Positions 6,098 through 14,737 of a stretch of 16,450 nucleotides of DNA are shown piece by piece. Location: the NCBI GenBank assembly GCA_035256085.1, contig DATEYP010000012.1, positions 1 to 16,450 of the forward strand. Reading direction: 5' to 3'. Every line of letters starts with the position of its first letter. The stretch's first letter is position 1. The stretch comes from UBA6901 sp035256085. GTDB taxonomy: Bacteria > Pseudomonadota > Gammaproteobacteria > Acidiferrobacterales > UBA6901. Both the position numbers and the translations under genes were made by a program. The notes under the pieces are model-generated. The model searched no databases. It was not told the origin of the DNA and was given only the letters and a program-made list of their open reading frames with translations.

Positions 6098-7285
6098 TTA
6101 CAACGGTAGCGCGTGCACGCGCTCGCCGGCCGCGAAACCGCTGCTGTCCTCGTTGATGCAGATGAACCCATTGGTGTGGCGCAGCGTGCCAATCTGGTGT
6201 GAGCCTTGTCCGGTGAGCGCTTCGGCCTTCAGTTCGCCGTTTTCGCTCCACAACCGCGCGCGCAGAAACTCCATGCGTCCGGGCTTGCGCTGAAAACTGT
6301 TCACAATGGTCGCCGGCAATTCGAGCACCGGCGGCCGGCTGTGATGCCAGGCATACAGCGCCGGTTCGACGAACAGCTTGAAGGTGACGAGACTCGACAC
6401 CGGATTGCCGGGCAGTGCGAAGAAGTGTGCACGTGTGCCGACGCGCCCGAACGCCACCGGCTTGCCGGGTTTGATTTTCACTTTCCAGAAGCTGATCTCG
6501 CCAATCTCGGCGAACACCTGCTTGACCAGATCGTGATCGCCGACCGATGCGCCACCGCTGGTGATAATGAAGTCGTAACCACCGGCGTCCTTGAGCAGTG
6601 CGCGCAGCGCCGCCGGGTCGTCGCGCACCGTGCCGCCGTCCACCGTCTCGGCGCCGAGCGTGGCGAGCTGCAACAGCGTGGCGAGCCGGTTGGATTCATA
6701 GATCTGCCCGGGACGGAGCGGCTGGCCGGGCGCGACTAGCTCGTCACCGGTCGCAACCACCAGCACGCGCGGGCGCACAAACACGCTGACCTCCGCGATA
6801 CCGGCGGCGGACAGCAGCGCCAGATCGTACGCGGACAGCCGCCGGCCCGGCGCATACAGTTGTTCACCGGCGCGGAAGTCCTCGCCGCGGCGGCGCACTT
6901 GGGCGCCGGGCCGCGTGTCTTGCGGAAAATGCGCGTGCTCGCCGTCACGTTCCACGTCTTCCTGCATCACCACCGTGTCCGCGCCCGCGGGCAGCGGCGC
7001 GCCGGTGAAAATGCGCATGGCGGTGCCGGGCGTGAGTGCCTGCGGCGCGCTGCCGCAACTTGATTCACCCAGCACCGGCAGCTCGCCCGCATGACTGGCA
7101 AGATCGCGGCTGTTGAGCGCATAACCGTCCATTGCCGAGTTGTCGAATGCCGGATTGTCCACCGCGGCGTTCAGCGCGCGCGCCGCAAAGCGCCCGCAGG
7201 CGCGTGCCAGCGGCACGGTCTCCGTCCGGTCCGTGGCGCGCACACGCGTCAGGATGGCGGCCTGGGCCTCTTGCAGGGTCAGCAT
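6098..7285 (-). CDS. moeA: Molybdopterin molybdenumtransferase
   Basis: MoeA inserts molybdate into adenylylated molybdopterin in the last common step of molybdenum cofactor synthesis. The 395-residue length is normal. Family blocks in order: NPAFDNSAMDGYAL (44-57, with the metal-site region Asp53), AMRIFTGAPLPAGADTVVMQEDV, RRRGEDFRAGEQLYAPG, VLVVATGDELV, the MPT-binding TSGGASVGDHDLVK, FWKVKIKPGKPVAFG and FALPGNPVSSLVTF. The start at 7285 has a strong GGAGG on the minus strand seven bases upstream (7293-7297), which fixes it. It is divergent from the Dnr-like regulator with a 94-bp shared promoter gap. Its presence fits the molybdoenzyme operon 2.7 kb away. Confidence 0.96.
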   Translation of the reverse strand: MLTLQEAQAAILTRVRATDRTETVPLARACGRFAARALNAAVDNPAFDNSAMDGYALNSRDLASHAGELPVLGESSCGSAPQALTPGTAMRIFTGAPLPAGADTVVMQEDVERDGEHAHFPQDTRPGAQVRRRGEDFRAGEQLYAPGRRLSAYDLALLSAAGIAEVSVFVRPRVLVVATGDELVAPGQPLRPGQIYESNRLATLLQLATLGAETVDGGTVRDDPAALRALLKDAGGYDFIITSGGASVGDHDLVKQVFAEIGEISFWKVKIKPGKPVAFGRVGTRAHFFALPGNPVSSLVTFKLFVEPALYAWHHSRPPVLELPATIVNSFQRKPGRMEFLRARLWSENGELKAEALTGQGSHQIGTLRHTNGFICINEDSSGFAAGERVHALPL

Positions 7286-7379
7286 GGGACAACCTCCGGT
7301 ATACGGATGGCCATTTTGACCTCTCCGGGCGAGTGGCGCAAAACAGCGTCTTGGTCAGAACGGGTGCATCGGGGTTATC

Positions 7380-8123
7380 ATGGGCCCCGGCATGAACCAT
7401 ACGAATTTTACCATCGAGAACCTGAACGAACTGCGCCAGGCGTATCTGTTTGCCGATGCCGATGATGCCCAGCTCGCGCGCCTGAGCCGCAGCATCCAGG
7501 GCTTACGGCTGCAGCACGGCGAAATGCTGTTTCACCACGGCCAACCGGCCGAACGCTTTTTCTTCCTGCGCGCCGGACAGGTAAAGCTGTTCCGGGTATC
7601 GGCGGACGGTCATGAGAAAATTATCGAGATCATCCGCCCCGGCCAGACTTTCGCCGAAGCGGTGATGTTCGTCGGCCCGCATGGCCGCTACCCGGTGAGC
7701 TGCGAGGCCATCAGCGATTGCGAGTTGTACGCGTTCGACCAGAAGGCGTTCCTGCAGGAGCTGGCCGAGTCGCACGAAATCAGCTTCGGCATGCTGGCCT
7801 CCATGAGCCGGCGCCTGCACATGCTGGTGAACCAGATCGACAGTCTCACCCTGCAAAATGCCACCTACCGGCTGGTGATGTATCTGCTCGAACAGGCACC
7901 GCGCGACGCGGCGGCCGCCACCGAAGTGCAGCTCAACACGCCCAAGAACGCGATCGCCTCGCGGCTCGCCATCCAGCCCGAAACCTTTTCGCGCATCCTC
8001 GGCAAGCTGCGCGACCAGGGACTGGTGGCGGTGCACGGCAACCAGATCACGCTGCGCAACCTCACGGGCCTGCGCGAGCTGGTGTATCTCCCGGCCGCCG
8101 AGCCGCCGCCGCGCCTCTACTAG
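7380..8123 (+). CDS. Dnr-type Crp/Fnr family transcriptional regulator
   Basis: The product (247 residues, or 243 from the ATG at 7392) has a cyclic-nucleotide-like sensor domain, a dimer helix and a winged helix. It lacks the N-terminal cysteines of FNR. Close agreement with Pseudomonas Dnr, as I recall that sequence, is seen in FAEAVMF, LTLQNATYRLVMYLL and LAIQPETFSRILGKL; Dnr is a heme-dependent NO sensor that activates denitrification genes. The recognition helix PETFSR has the E-x-x-S-R pattern that reads TTGAT half-sites, matching the boxes before the molybdoenzyme operon. The start is uncertain: GGGG at 7371-7374 slightly favours 7380. It is divergent from moeA. An alternative is another non-Fe-S clade of the superfamily, but the Dnr match is good. 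Confidence 0.85.
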   Translation: MGPGMNHTNFTIENLNELRQAYLFADADDAQLARLSRSIQGLRLQHGEMLFHHGQPAERFFFLRAGQVKLFRVSADGHEKIIEIIRPGQTFAEAVMFVGPHGRYPVSCEAISDCELYAFDQKAFLQELAESHEISFGMLASMSRRLHMLVNQIDSLTLQNATYRLVMYLLEQAPRDAAAATEVQLNTPKNAIASRLAIQPETFSRILGKLRDQGLVAVHGNQITLRNLTGLRELVYLPAAEPPPRLY

Positions 8124-8146
8124 GAATCTGTTCCGAAGCACTCCAA

Positions 8147-8286
8147 ATGACAAGACGAACGCAGTGCAACTGGTTCTATGAACTTTGTATCGACAAAGAC
8201 ATAATAGGGCTTCGTTGTATTATGGCAAGACGAACAGAGTAGGGCTTTTCGTATTATGACGAGACGAACGCAGCGCAGATAGGGCT
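8147..8286 (+). repeat. Degenerate direct repeats in the moaB leader
   Basis: The unit ATGRCRAGACGAAC followed by RCAG occurs at 8147, 8222 and 8256, the last two 34 bp apart. TAGGGCT occurs three times in the same stretch (8205-8211, 8240-8246 and 8280-8286); the last copy provides the only purine-rich AGGG near the moaB start. Units are neither equally spaced nor identical, so this is not CRISPR. It could be a remnant small mobile element or a regulatory array. Confidence 0.65.
8172..8216 (+). repeat. 45-base repeat with CTTTGT/ACAAAG hairpin, copy A
   Basis: This stretch matches the reverse complement of 16406-16450 at 38 of 45 positions. The centre CTTTGT ATCG ACAAAG is a six-pair hairpin whose stem is unchanged in copy B while the loop differs. 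It sits inside the repeat array between the Dnr-like gene and moaB. Confidence 0.75.
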
Positions 8287-8292
8287 ACCGTT

Positions 8293-8832
8293 ATGAGCAA
8301 ATCCGTCCGTCCCTTTGTGCCGCTGAACGTCGCCGTGCTGACACTGTCCGACACCCGCACGCGCGACAACGACAGCTCCGGCGACCTGATCGAAGAACGG
8401 CTCACGGCTGCCGGCCACCGGGTCGCGGCACGCGCCATCGTGCGCGAGGATCTCGACAAGCTGCGTGCCCAGTTCAAAGGCTGGATCGACGACCCCGGCG
8501 TCGACGTCATTGTCGCCACCGGCGGCACCGGCATGACCCAGCGCGACCTCACACCCGAGGCAACCGCGCCGCTCATCGCCAAGCGCATCCCCGGCTTCGG
8601 CGAGCTGTTTCGCATGCTCTCGTATGCCGAAATTGGCACCTCCACCATCCAGTCGCGCGCCGACGCCGGCATCACCGCCAACGGCACCGTCATTTTCATG
8701 TTGCCGGGCTCGACCAATGCCTGCCGGCTCGGGATGGACAAGATCATCCTCTCGCAGCTCGACGCCAGCTACCGGCCGTGCAATCTCGTTGAGCTGCTGC
8801 CACGCATCCGGCACGAGGCGCCACCCGGATGA
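8293..8832 (+). CDS. moaB: Molybdenum cofactor biosynthesis protein MoaB/MogA-type
   Basis: This family adenylylates molybdopterin before molybdenum insertion by MoeA. The 179 residues show LNVAVLTLSDTRTRDNDSSG (11-30), the MPT-binding VATGGTGMTQRDLTPEAT (74-91), GFGELFRMLSYAEIGTSTIQSRADAG and LPGSTNAC (137-144). Length and the LSDTR/DNDSSG start fit MoaB better than the longer MogA; both catalyse the same type of reaction in bacteria. The ATG at 8293 follows AGGG at 8281-8284, which lies in the last unit of the repeat array. It lies downstream of the Dnr-like gene on the same strand but 169 bp away, and converges on the fnr-like gene. Confidence 0.93.
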   Translation: MSKSVRPFVPLNVAVLTLSDTRTRDNDSSGDLIEERLTAAGHRVAARAIVREDLDKLRAQFKGWIDDPGVDVIVATGGTGMTQRDLTPEATAPLIAKRIPGFGELFRMLSYAEIGTSTIQSRADAGITANGTVIFMLPGSTNACRLGMDKIILSQLDASYRPCNLVELLPRIRHEAPPG

Positions 8833-8848
8833 TAATGACAATATGAGT

Positions 8849-8879
8849 TGGTAAGAAACGCTTCGGAGTTCCCGAAGCG
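8849..8879 (-). terminator. Probable terminator of the FNR-like gene
   Basis: CGCTTCGG (8859-8866) and CCGAAGCG (8872-8879) form an eight-pair stem with a five-base loop. On the minus strand the stem is followed by TTTCTTACC, a modest T-rich tail; on the plus strand no T-run follows. It sits between the convergent moaB and fnr-like genes, 92 bases past the latter's stop. Confidence 0.5.
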
Positions 8880-8970
8880 CGCACTCGTGCGGGGTATGCG
8901 CTGGTAGCAGCGGGCGTTGCGGCGCTCGGTCACCGATACCCGCGGGTATTCGATCCGATGTCCGAAGGAA

Positions 8971-9759
8971 TCAATCCGTTCCGGTTTTGCGGGCATCCCG
9001 GCCGACCCCGGCTTCCCGGGGCCGGACGCTGCCGCGTTTCCAGACCGGCAACGGGAAATCAACGCGCGCGGATGCCCCCTCGGCCAGCCCCTTCAGCTTG
9101 CCCGCATCCACTATGCGAATCTGTCCGCGAGAAGCGCGGATGATACCGGCACGCTGGAACCCGGTCATCGCGCGGCTGACGGTTTCCATCGTCAACCCGA
9201 GCATTTCGGAAATTTCCTTGCGGGTCAGCGGCAGCGCAACATCGCGGGAGAGCCCGCGCGTGAGCGGCACGAGGGAAAGAATGAACGAGGCCACGCGCTC
9301 GGTAGACGATTTGAGTCCCAGATCGCGGACCAGCGCCCGCGAGCGTTCGAGTTCGCCGTTGAGCATGTGGATCATCTTGATGGAAACGCCGGGGTCCTTT
9401 TCCAGTATCCGCATCATGTCCCGGTGACGCACGGCACAGACGCTGACGGGCGTCAGCGCGCAGGCGCTGTACGGATAACAACTGTCATGAAGGGATTCGA
9501 AACCGAACATCTGTCCGGGGAGCGCGAGCCGCAGTATCTGCTCCCGGCCATCCGCCATCGCGGTGGTCAGCTTGACGCAGCCCGATTTAAGAATGAACAG
9601 CAGATCGGCGGGCGCGCGTTCGTGGAACAGCAGCGCGCGGGCGGGACAGGAAATCGGCGCGATCAGCCCGCGCACCTGGCACACCTGGTCCGACGCCAGG
9701 CCGTTGAATATCCGTCCCTCGCACAGGATGCAGTCATCGCGATTGCATACACACGGCAT
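8971..9759 (-). CDS. fnr: FNR-type oxygen-responsive Crp/Fnr regulator
   Basis: The 262-residue product has four N-terminal cysteines (3, 5, 10, 13; C-x-C-x4-C-x2-C) and a further Cys108 in SVCAVRH, which aligns with the fourth cluster ligand of E. coli FNR. This set can bind an oxygen-sensitive [4Fe-4S] cluster, though the spacing of the first cysteines differs from the E. coli C-x2-C-x5-C. Other marks are MFGFES, the HTH LTRKEISEMLGLTMETVSRAMTGFQRAGII and its E-x-x-S-R reading head for TTGAT. The last 30 or so residues are an Arg-rich tail beyond the normal end. It is divergent from the molybdoenzyme operon whose promoter holds two such boxes; none is obvious for its own start. Confidence 0.88.
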   Translation of the reverse strand: MPCVCNRDDCILCEGRIFNGLASDQVCQVRGLIAPISCPARALLFHERAPADLLFILKSGCVKLTTAMADGREQILRLALPGQMFGFESLHDSCYPYSACALTPVSVCAVRHRDMMRILEKDPGVSIKMIHMLNGELERSRALVRDLGLKSSTERVASFILSLVPLTRGLSRDVALPLTRKEISEMLGLTMETVSRAMTGFQRAGIIRASRGQIRIVDAGKLKGLAEGASARVDFPLPVWKRGSVRPREAGVGRDARKTGTD

Positions 9760-9859
9760 CGTTTTTTTGACTCAATCGGGACAACGCTACTCGTTGAAGC
9801 CGGCGATCCGTGCTCCAGCTTGACGGCACCGAGAATCAGGCACCGGCACCGACTGCGCC

Positions 9860-9873
9860 TTGATGTAGATCAA
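9860..9873 (+). promoter_or_regulatory. FNR/Dnr box, perfect consensus
   Basis: TTGATGTAGATCAA is a perfect TTGAT-N4-ATCAA site. Its centre (9866.5) lies 22 bp upstream of the second box and about 62 bp before the proposed transcription start, a position suited to class I activation. Confidence 0.88.
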
Positions 9874-9881
9874 ACCTTGCT

Positions 9882-9895
9882 TTGATTTATCTCAA
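9882..9895 (+). promoter_or_regulatory. Second FNR/Dnr box
   Basis: TTGATTTATCTCAA matches TTGAT-N4-ATCAA at nine of ten specified bases (C replaces A at 9891). Its centre (9888.5) is two helical turns from the first box and about 40 bp from the proposed start, where a class II activator normally binds. Confidence 0.78.
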
Positions 9896-9915
9896 GGACA
9901 CACCCGAACGGTTCC

Positions 9916-9921
9916 TATTTA
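9916..9921 (+). promoter_or_regulatory. Possible -10 element of the molybdoenzyme operon
   Basis: TATTTA at 9916-9921 is the best -10-like hexamer at the right distance from the second FNR-type box. It predicts a start near 9928 and a leader of about 65 bases. The match to TATAAT is only moderate, as is common at activated promoters. Confidence 0.35.
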
Positions 9922-9992
9922 CTGCGCACCAGTCACATCGACACCGTCATGAGTGCGGCGTTGAATCTGCTTTCACCGATCGGAGGGTGCGC

Positions 9993-12900
9993 ATGAGCAG
10001 GCCAAAGGGTTTTTCATCGTCGCGGCGCCGGTTTCTGCGGATGGCGGGCGCCGCCGGGTTCGGCGCGGTCTTCACACCGGCGGAATTGTTCGCCCAATAC
10101 CGGTATCTCGCGCCGGTGTCGGTGCCGAATCCACTCGCGCAATACCCTTCCCGCGACTGGGAACGCATTTACCGCGACATCTTCCGCACCGATAAGAGCT
10201 TCGTGTTCCTGTGCTGCCCCAACGACACGCACAATTGCCTGCTCAACGCCCACGTCAAGAACAACGTGGTGGTGCGCATCGAACCGACCTACGGCTACGG
10301 CAAGGCCAGGGATTTGTACGGCAACCAGGCCACGAACCGCTGGGATCCACGCTGCTGTCAGAAAGGCCTGGTGCTGGCGCGCCGCTTCTACGGCGACCGG
10401 CGCGTCAACGGCGCGTTCCTGCGCAAGGGCTTCAAGGAGTGGGTAGACCAGGGCTTTCCGCGCGATCCCGCGACCGGGGCCGCGCCGGCGGCGCTCATGC
10501 GCCGCGGCTGGGACACCTGGTTCAAGGTGTCGCACAAGGTGGCGCATGACTACCACGCCAAGGCGCTGCTCAACATCGCCAAGACCTACTCCGGCGAACA
10601 GGGCAAGAAATACCTGCTCGCCCAGGGTTACGACCCGGACATGGTCGCGGCCGCCGACGGCGCGGGCACGCGCGTCATGAAGTTCCGCGGCGGCATGGCG
10701 TTCCAGGGCGCCGCGCGCATCGTCGGCGCCTTCCGCATGGGCAACTCCATGGCGCTGCTCGACGCCAAGGTGCGCGGCGTGAAGCCGGACGAGGCCAAGG
10801 GCGCGGGTGCGTGGGACTCGTATACCTTCCACACCGACCTCCCGCCCGGCCACCCCATGGTCACCGGCGAGCAGACCAACGATTTCGAGCTGTGCGATAC
10901 CGAAAACGCCAAGGTCATCATCGCCTGGGGCATGAACTGGATCACCACCAAGATGCCCGATTCGCACTGGCTCACCGAGGCGCGCCTGAAGGGCGCCAAG
11001 ACCGTGGCCGTGACCGTGGAGTATTCCGCGACCGCGGCGCGCTGCGACGACGTGGTCGTCATCCGCCCCGGCACCGATCCGGCGTTCGCGCTCGGGCTGG
11101 CGCAGGTGATAATCGCCGAGAAACGCTACAACGCCGACTTCGTCAAGCGTTACACCGATCTGCCCTCGCTCGTGCGCCTCGATACGCTGGAGCGGCTCAA
11201 GGCGAGCGAGGTCTTCGCCGGCCATCGCGACGCCGAACTCAAGAACTGGACCACGGTGGTGAAGGACAAAATGCCGCCGATGCTCGAGCAGAACGGCATC
11301 CAGATACCGGAGCACCTGAAGAAGGAATTCGCCGACTTCGTGGTGTGGGACGCCAAGGCCAACAAACCCGCGGCCGTGAGCCACGACCAGTTGGGCGAGC
11401 ATTTCGTCAAACTCGGGCTCGACCCAGCGCTCGAAGGCCGCTTCAAGCTGCGGCTCGCCGATGGCAAGGAGGTCGAGTGCCGCGCGGTGTTCGACCTCAC
11501 GAAGGAATACCTCGACGCCAACATGACCCCGGCGCAGGTCGAAAAAATCACCTGGGCGCCGGTGGCGGCCACCGTCACGCTCGCGCGCGACATCGCCGGT
11601 TCCGGCGGGCGCACGCTCATCGCCTGCGGCATGGGTCCGAACCAGTTCTTCAACAATGACAACAAGGACCGCGCGATTTTCCTGGTGCTGGCGCTGGCCG
11701 GTTCGCTCGGGCGCCACGGCGGCAACGTCGGCTCCTACGCCGGCAACTACAAGATTTCGCTGTTCGCCGGCATCCCGCGGTTCGCGATGGAAGACCCGTT
11801 CCACCCGCAGCTCGACCCCGCAGGGCCGGTGAAGACCAGACCCTATATCCGCTACGAGTCCATGCACTACTGGGCCAACGGCGAGCGCGTGATGAAGGCC
11901 GGCAACAAGAAGATCACGGCAGGCAGCCATATGCCCACGCCGACCAAGAGCATCTGGCAGGTGAACTCGAATTCCTCGCTCGGCAACCAGAAGGGCCACT
12001 TCGACGTGGTCAACAACACCCTGCCGCGCTGCGAGCTGGTGGTGTACAACGACTGGTGGTGGACCGCCTCGTGCGAGTACAGCGACATCGTCTACGGCGT
12101 GGACTCGTGGATGGAGTTCAAGCACCCGGACATGACCGCGTCCAACACCAACCCGTTCGTCCAGCTCTATCCGCGCACGCCCATCGGCCGCGCCTTCAAC
12201 ACCGTGTCGGACAACGAGACCTACCTCGGCGTGGCGCGCGAGCTGGCGAAACTCACCGGCGAACCGCGTCTCGAGCAGATGTGGGAGTTCGTGGCCAAGG
12301 GCCGGGTGGAGGTGTACCTGCAGCGCATTATCGACGGCACGCCGGCGCTCAAGGGCTACAAGTTCACCGAGCTCGAGACGCTCGCGAACAAGGGCATCCC
12401 GGCGCTCATGAATACGCGCACCTACCCGCGCGTGGGCTCCTACGAGCAGGTGCAGGAGTCCAAGCCCTGGTACACCAAGACCGGGCGGCTGGAATTCTAC
12501 CGCCCGGAGATCGAGTTCATCGAGGCCGGCGAGAACCTGGTGGTGCACCGCGAGCCGTCGGACGCGACCTTCTACGACCCGTGCGCGATCGCGGCCGCGC
12601 CACATCCGGCGATCCAGCCAAAGTTGCCGAAGGACTGGGGTATCGCCGCGGGCGACCGTTCGCACCAAGCGCGCCAGATGCGCAACACCACCTATGACGT
12701 GACTGCGCTGCTCAAGACCAAACACCCGCTGTTCGACAGCGGCTTCCACTACGTGTTTCACACACCCAAGTACCGCCACGGCGCGCACACCATGCCGATC
12801 GACACCGACTACATGGCGGCGCTGTTCGGACCGTTCGGCGACATGTACCGGCGCGACAAACGCATGCCGGCGTCAGGCGAGATGTACGTGGACATTAATC

Positions 12901-13478
12901 CGCGGGACGCGCAGGCCATGGGCATCAACGACGGCGACTACGTCTGGATCGACGGCGACCCGAAGGAGTTGCCGTTCCGCGGCTGGGACGATCCCAAGCG
13001 CAAGGCCGAGTACAAGGTCGCGCGCTGCATGGCGCGCGCCCGCTACTACCCGGGCACGCCGTCCGGCATCACGCGCATGTGGTTCAACGGCTACATGGCC
13101 ACGCCGGGCACGGTGAAGGCGCACGAGACACGCGCCGACGGCCTCGCCAAGAACGAGGAGACGCGTTACCAGGCGCTGTTCCGCTATGGCGGGCACCAGT
13201 CGCTGACGCGCTCGTGGCTCAAGCCCACGCACCAGACCGCGGGACTCATCACGCGCAAGCTGTTTTCGCACGAGCTGACCAAGGGCTTCCAGGCCGACGT
13301 GCACTGCGTCACCGGCGCGCCGCGCGAGTCCCTCGCCAAGTTCACCAAGGCCGAGGACGGCGGGATCGGCGGCAAGGGCCTGTGGCGGCCGGTGGTGCTC
13401 GGTTTCCGGCCCACCGCCGAAAACGCCGCGTTCAAGAATTATCTGAGCGGCGGTTTCGTGAGACTGCGCAAGGCGTAA
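9993..13478 (+). CDS. Mo-bisMGD catalytic subunit, type II DMSO reductase family (NxrA / periplasmic NarG-like)
   Basis: The 1161-residue product carries a Tat signal SRRRFLRMAGAAGFGAVF (10-27), so it works in the periplasm. The N-terminal cluster motif reads C74-x3-D78-x3-C82 followed by C121/C122; by alignment of C82-LLNAHVKN with NarG, Asp78 occupies the place of a cysteine. YTFHTDLPPGHPMVTGEQT (277-295) matches the NarG YCDLPPASPMTWGEQT block, making Asp282 the likely molybdenum ligand and placing it in the type II group. VIIAWGMNWITTKMPDSHWLTEARLKG follows. Length and CPNDTH, as I recall the families, agree with nitrite oxidoreductase NxrA rather than the shorter SerA, ClrA or EbdA. Start at 9993 is set by GGAGGG (9982-9987); an upstream TTG at 9882 would lie in the FNR-type box. 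Substrate unproven: nitrate, nitrite or another oxyanion. Confidence 0.88.
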   Translation: MSRPKGFSSSRRRFLRMAGAAGFGAVFTPAELFAQYRYLAPVSVPNPLAQYPSRDWERIYRDIFRTDKSFVFLCCPNDTHNCLLNAHVKNNVVVRIEPTYGYGKARDLYGNQATNRWDPRCCQKGLVLARRFYGDRRVNGAFLRKGFKEWVDQGFPRDPATGAAPAALMRRGWDTWFKVSHKVAHDYHAKALLNIAKTYSGEQGKKYLLAQGYDPDMVAAADGAGTRVMKFRGGMAFQGAARIVGAFRMGNSMALLDAKVRGVKPDEAKGAGAWDSYTFHTDLPPGHPMVTGEQTNDFELCDTENAKVIIAWGMNWITTKMPDSHWLTEARLKGAKTVAVTVEYSATAARCDDVVVIRPGTDPAFALGLAQVIIAEKRYNADFVKRYTDLPSLVRLDTLERLKASEVFAGHRDAELKNWTTVVKDKMPPMLEQNGIQIPEHLKKEFADFVVWDAKANKPAAVSHDQLGEHFVKLGLDPALEGRFKLRLADGKEVECRAVFDLTKEYLDANMTPAQVEKITWAPVAATVTLARDIAGSGGRTLIACGMGPNQFFNNDNKDRAIFLVLALAGSLGRHGGNVGSYAGNYKISLFAGIPRFAMEDPFHPQLDPAGPVKTRPYIRYESMHYWANGERVMKAGNKKITAGSHMPTPTKSIWQVNSNSSLGNQKGHFDVVNNTLPRCELVVYNDWWWTASCEYSDIVYGVDSWMEFKHPDMTASNTNPFVQLYPRTPIGRAFNTVSDNETYLGVARELAKLTGEPRLEQMWEFVAKGRVEVYLQRIIDGTPALKGYKFTELETLANKGIPALMNTRTYPRVGSYEQVQESKPWYTKTGRLEFYRPEIEFIEAGENLVVHREPSDATFYDPCAIAAAPHPAIQPKLPKDWGIAAGDRSHQARQMRNTTYDVTALLKTKHPLFDSGFHYVFHTPKYRHGAHTMPIDTDYMAALFGPFGDMYRRDKRMPASGEMYVDINPRDAQAMGINDGDYVWIDGDPKELPFRGWDDPKRKAEYKVARCMARARYYPGTPSGITRMWFNGYMATPGTVKAHETRADGLAKNEETRYQALFRYGGHQSLTRSWLKPTHQTAGLITRKLFSHELTKGFQADVHCVTGAPRESLAKFTKAEDGGIGGKGLWRPVVLGFRPTAENAAFKNYLSGGFVRLRKA

Positions 13479-13490
13479 AACTCAATGTAA

Positions 13491-13566
13491 CCGCGGATGA
13501 ACACGGATAAAAAAACAAGAAATCAACTTGTTTTCACAATCTGCGTCTATCTGCGTTCATCTGCGG
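13491..13566. repeat. Inverted repeat of the CGCAGATGAACGCAGAT family inside the operon
   Basis: Left arm 13491-13511 (begins CCGCGGATGAACACGGAT) and right arm 13546-13566 are imperfect reverse complements. The right arm shares TATCTGCGTTCATCTGCGG with 5179-5197. Between them AAAACAAG (13512-13519) and CTTGTTTT (13527-13534) form an inner eight-pair hairpin with a seven-base loop. The element fills most of the 115-bp gap between the catalytic and iron-sulfur genes. Confidence 0.8.
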
Positions 13567-13593
13567 TTCCAAATTTCTTATAGGAGATCGGCG

Positions 13594-14721
<1,128 letters not shown>

Positions 14722-14737
14722 TGCGCGGGAGCCGGAG

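Noticed and set aside
7316..7344. Sigma-70 promoter for the Dnr-like gene (TTGACC at 7316)
   Set aside because: The -35 is good but the hexamer at 17-bp spacing (CAAAAC) matches only three of six, so I do not list it.
8147..8286. CRISPR array
   Set aside because: Units are degenerate, unevenly spaced and only three, with no cas genes.
9882..9992. Earlier TTG start for the catalytic subunit
   Set aside because: The codon is part of the second FNR-type box, the added 37 residues are not family-like, and 9993 has a strong Shine-Dalgarno followed by a Tat signal.
10014..12788. 924-residue open frame on the minus strand
   Set aside because: It mirrors the catalytic subunit codon by codon, is rich in H/R/V/A and has no recognisable domain.
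13528..13593. Earlier TTG start for the Fe-S subunit
   Set aside because: The extra residues come from the inverted repeat; ATG 13594 has AGGAG at good spacing and matches the family start.
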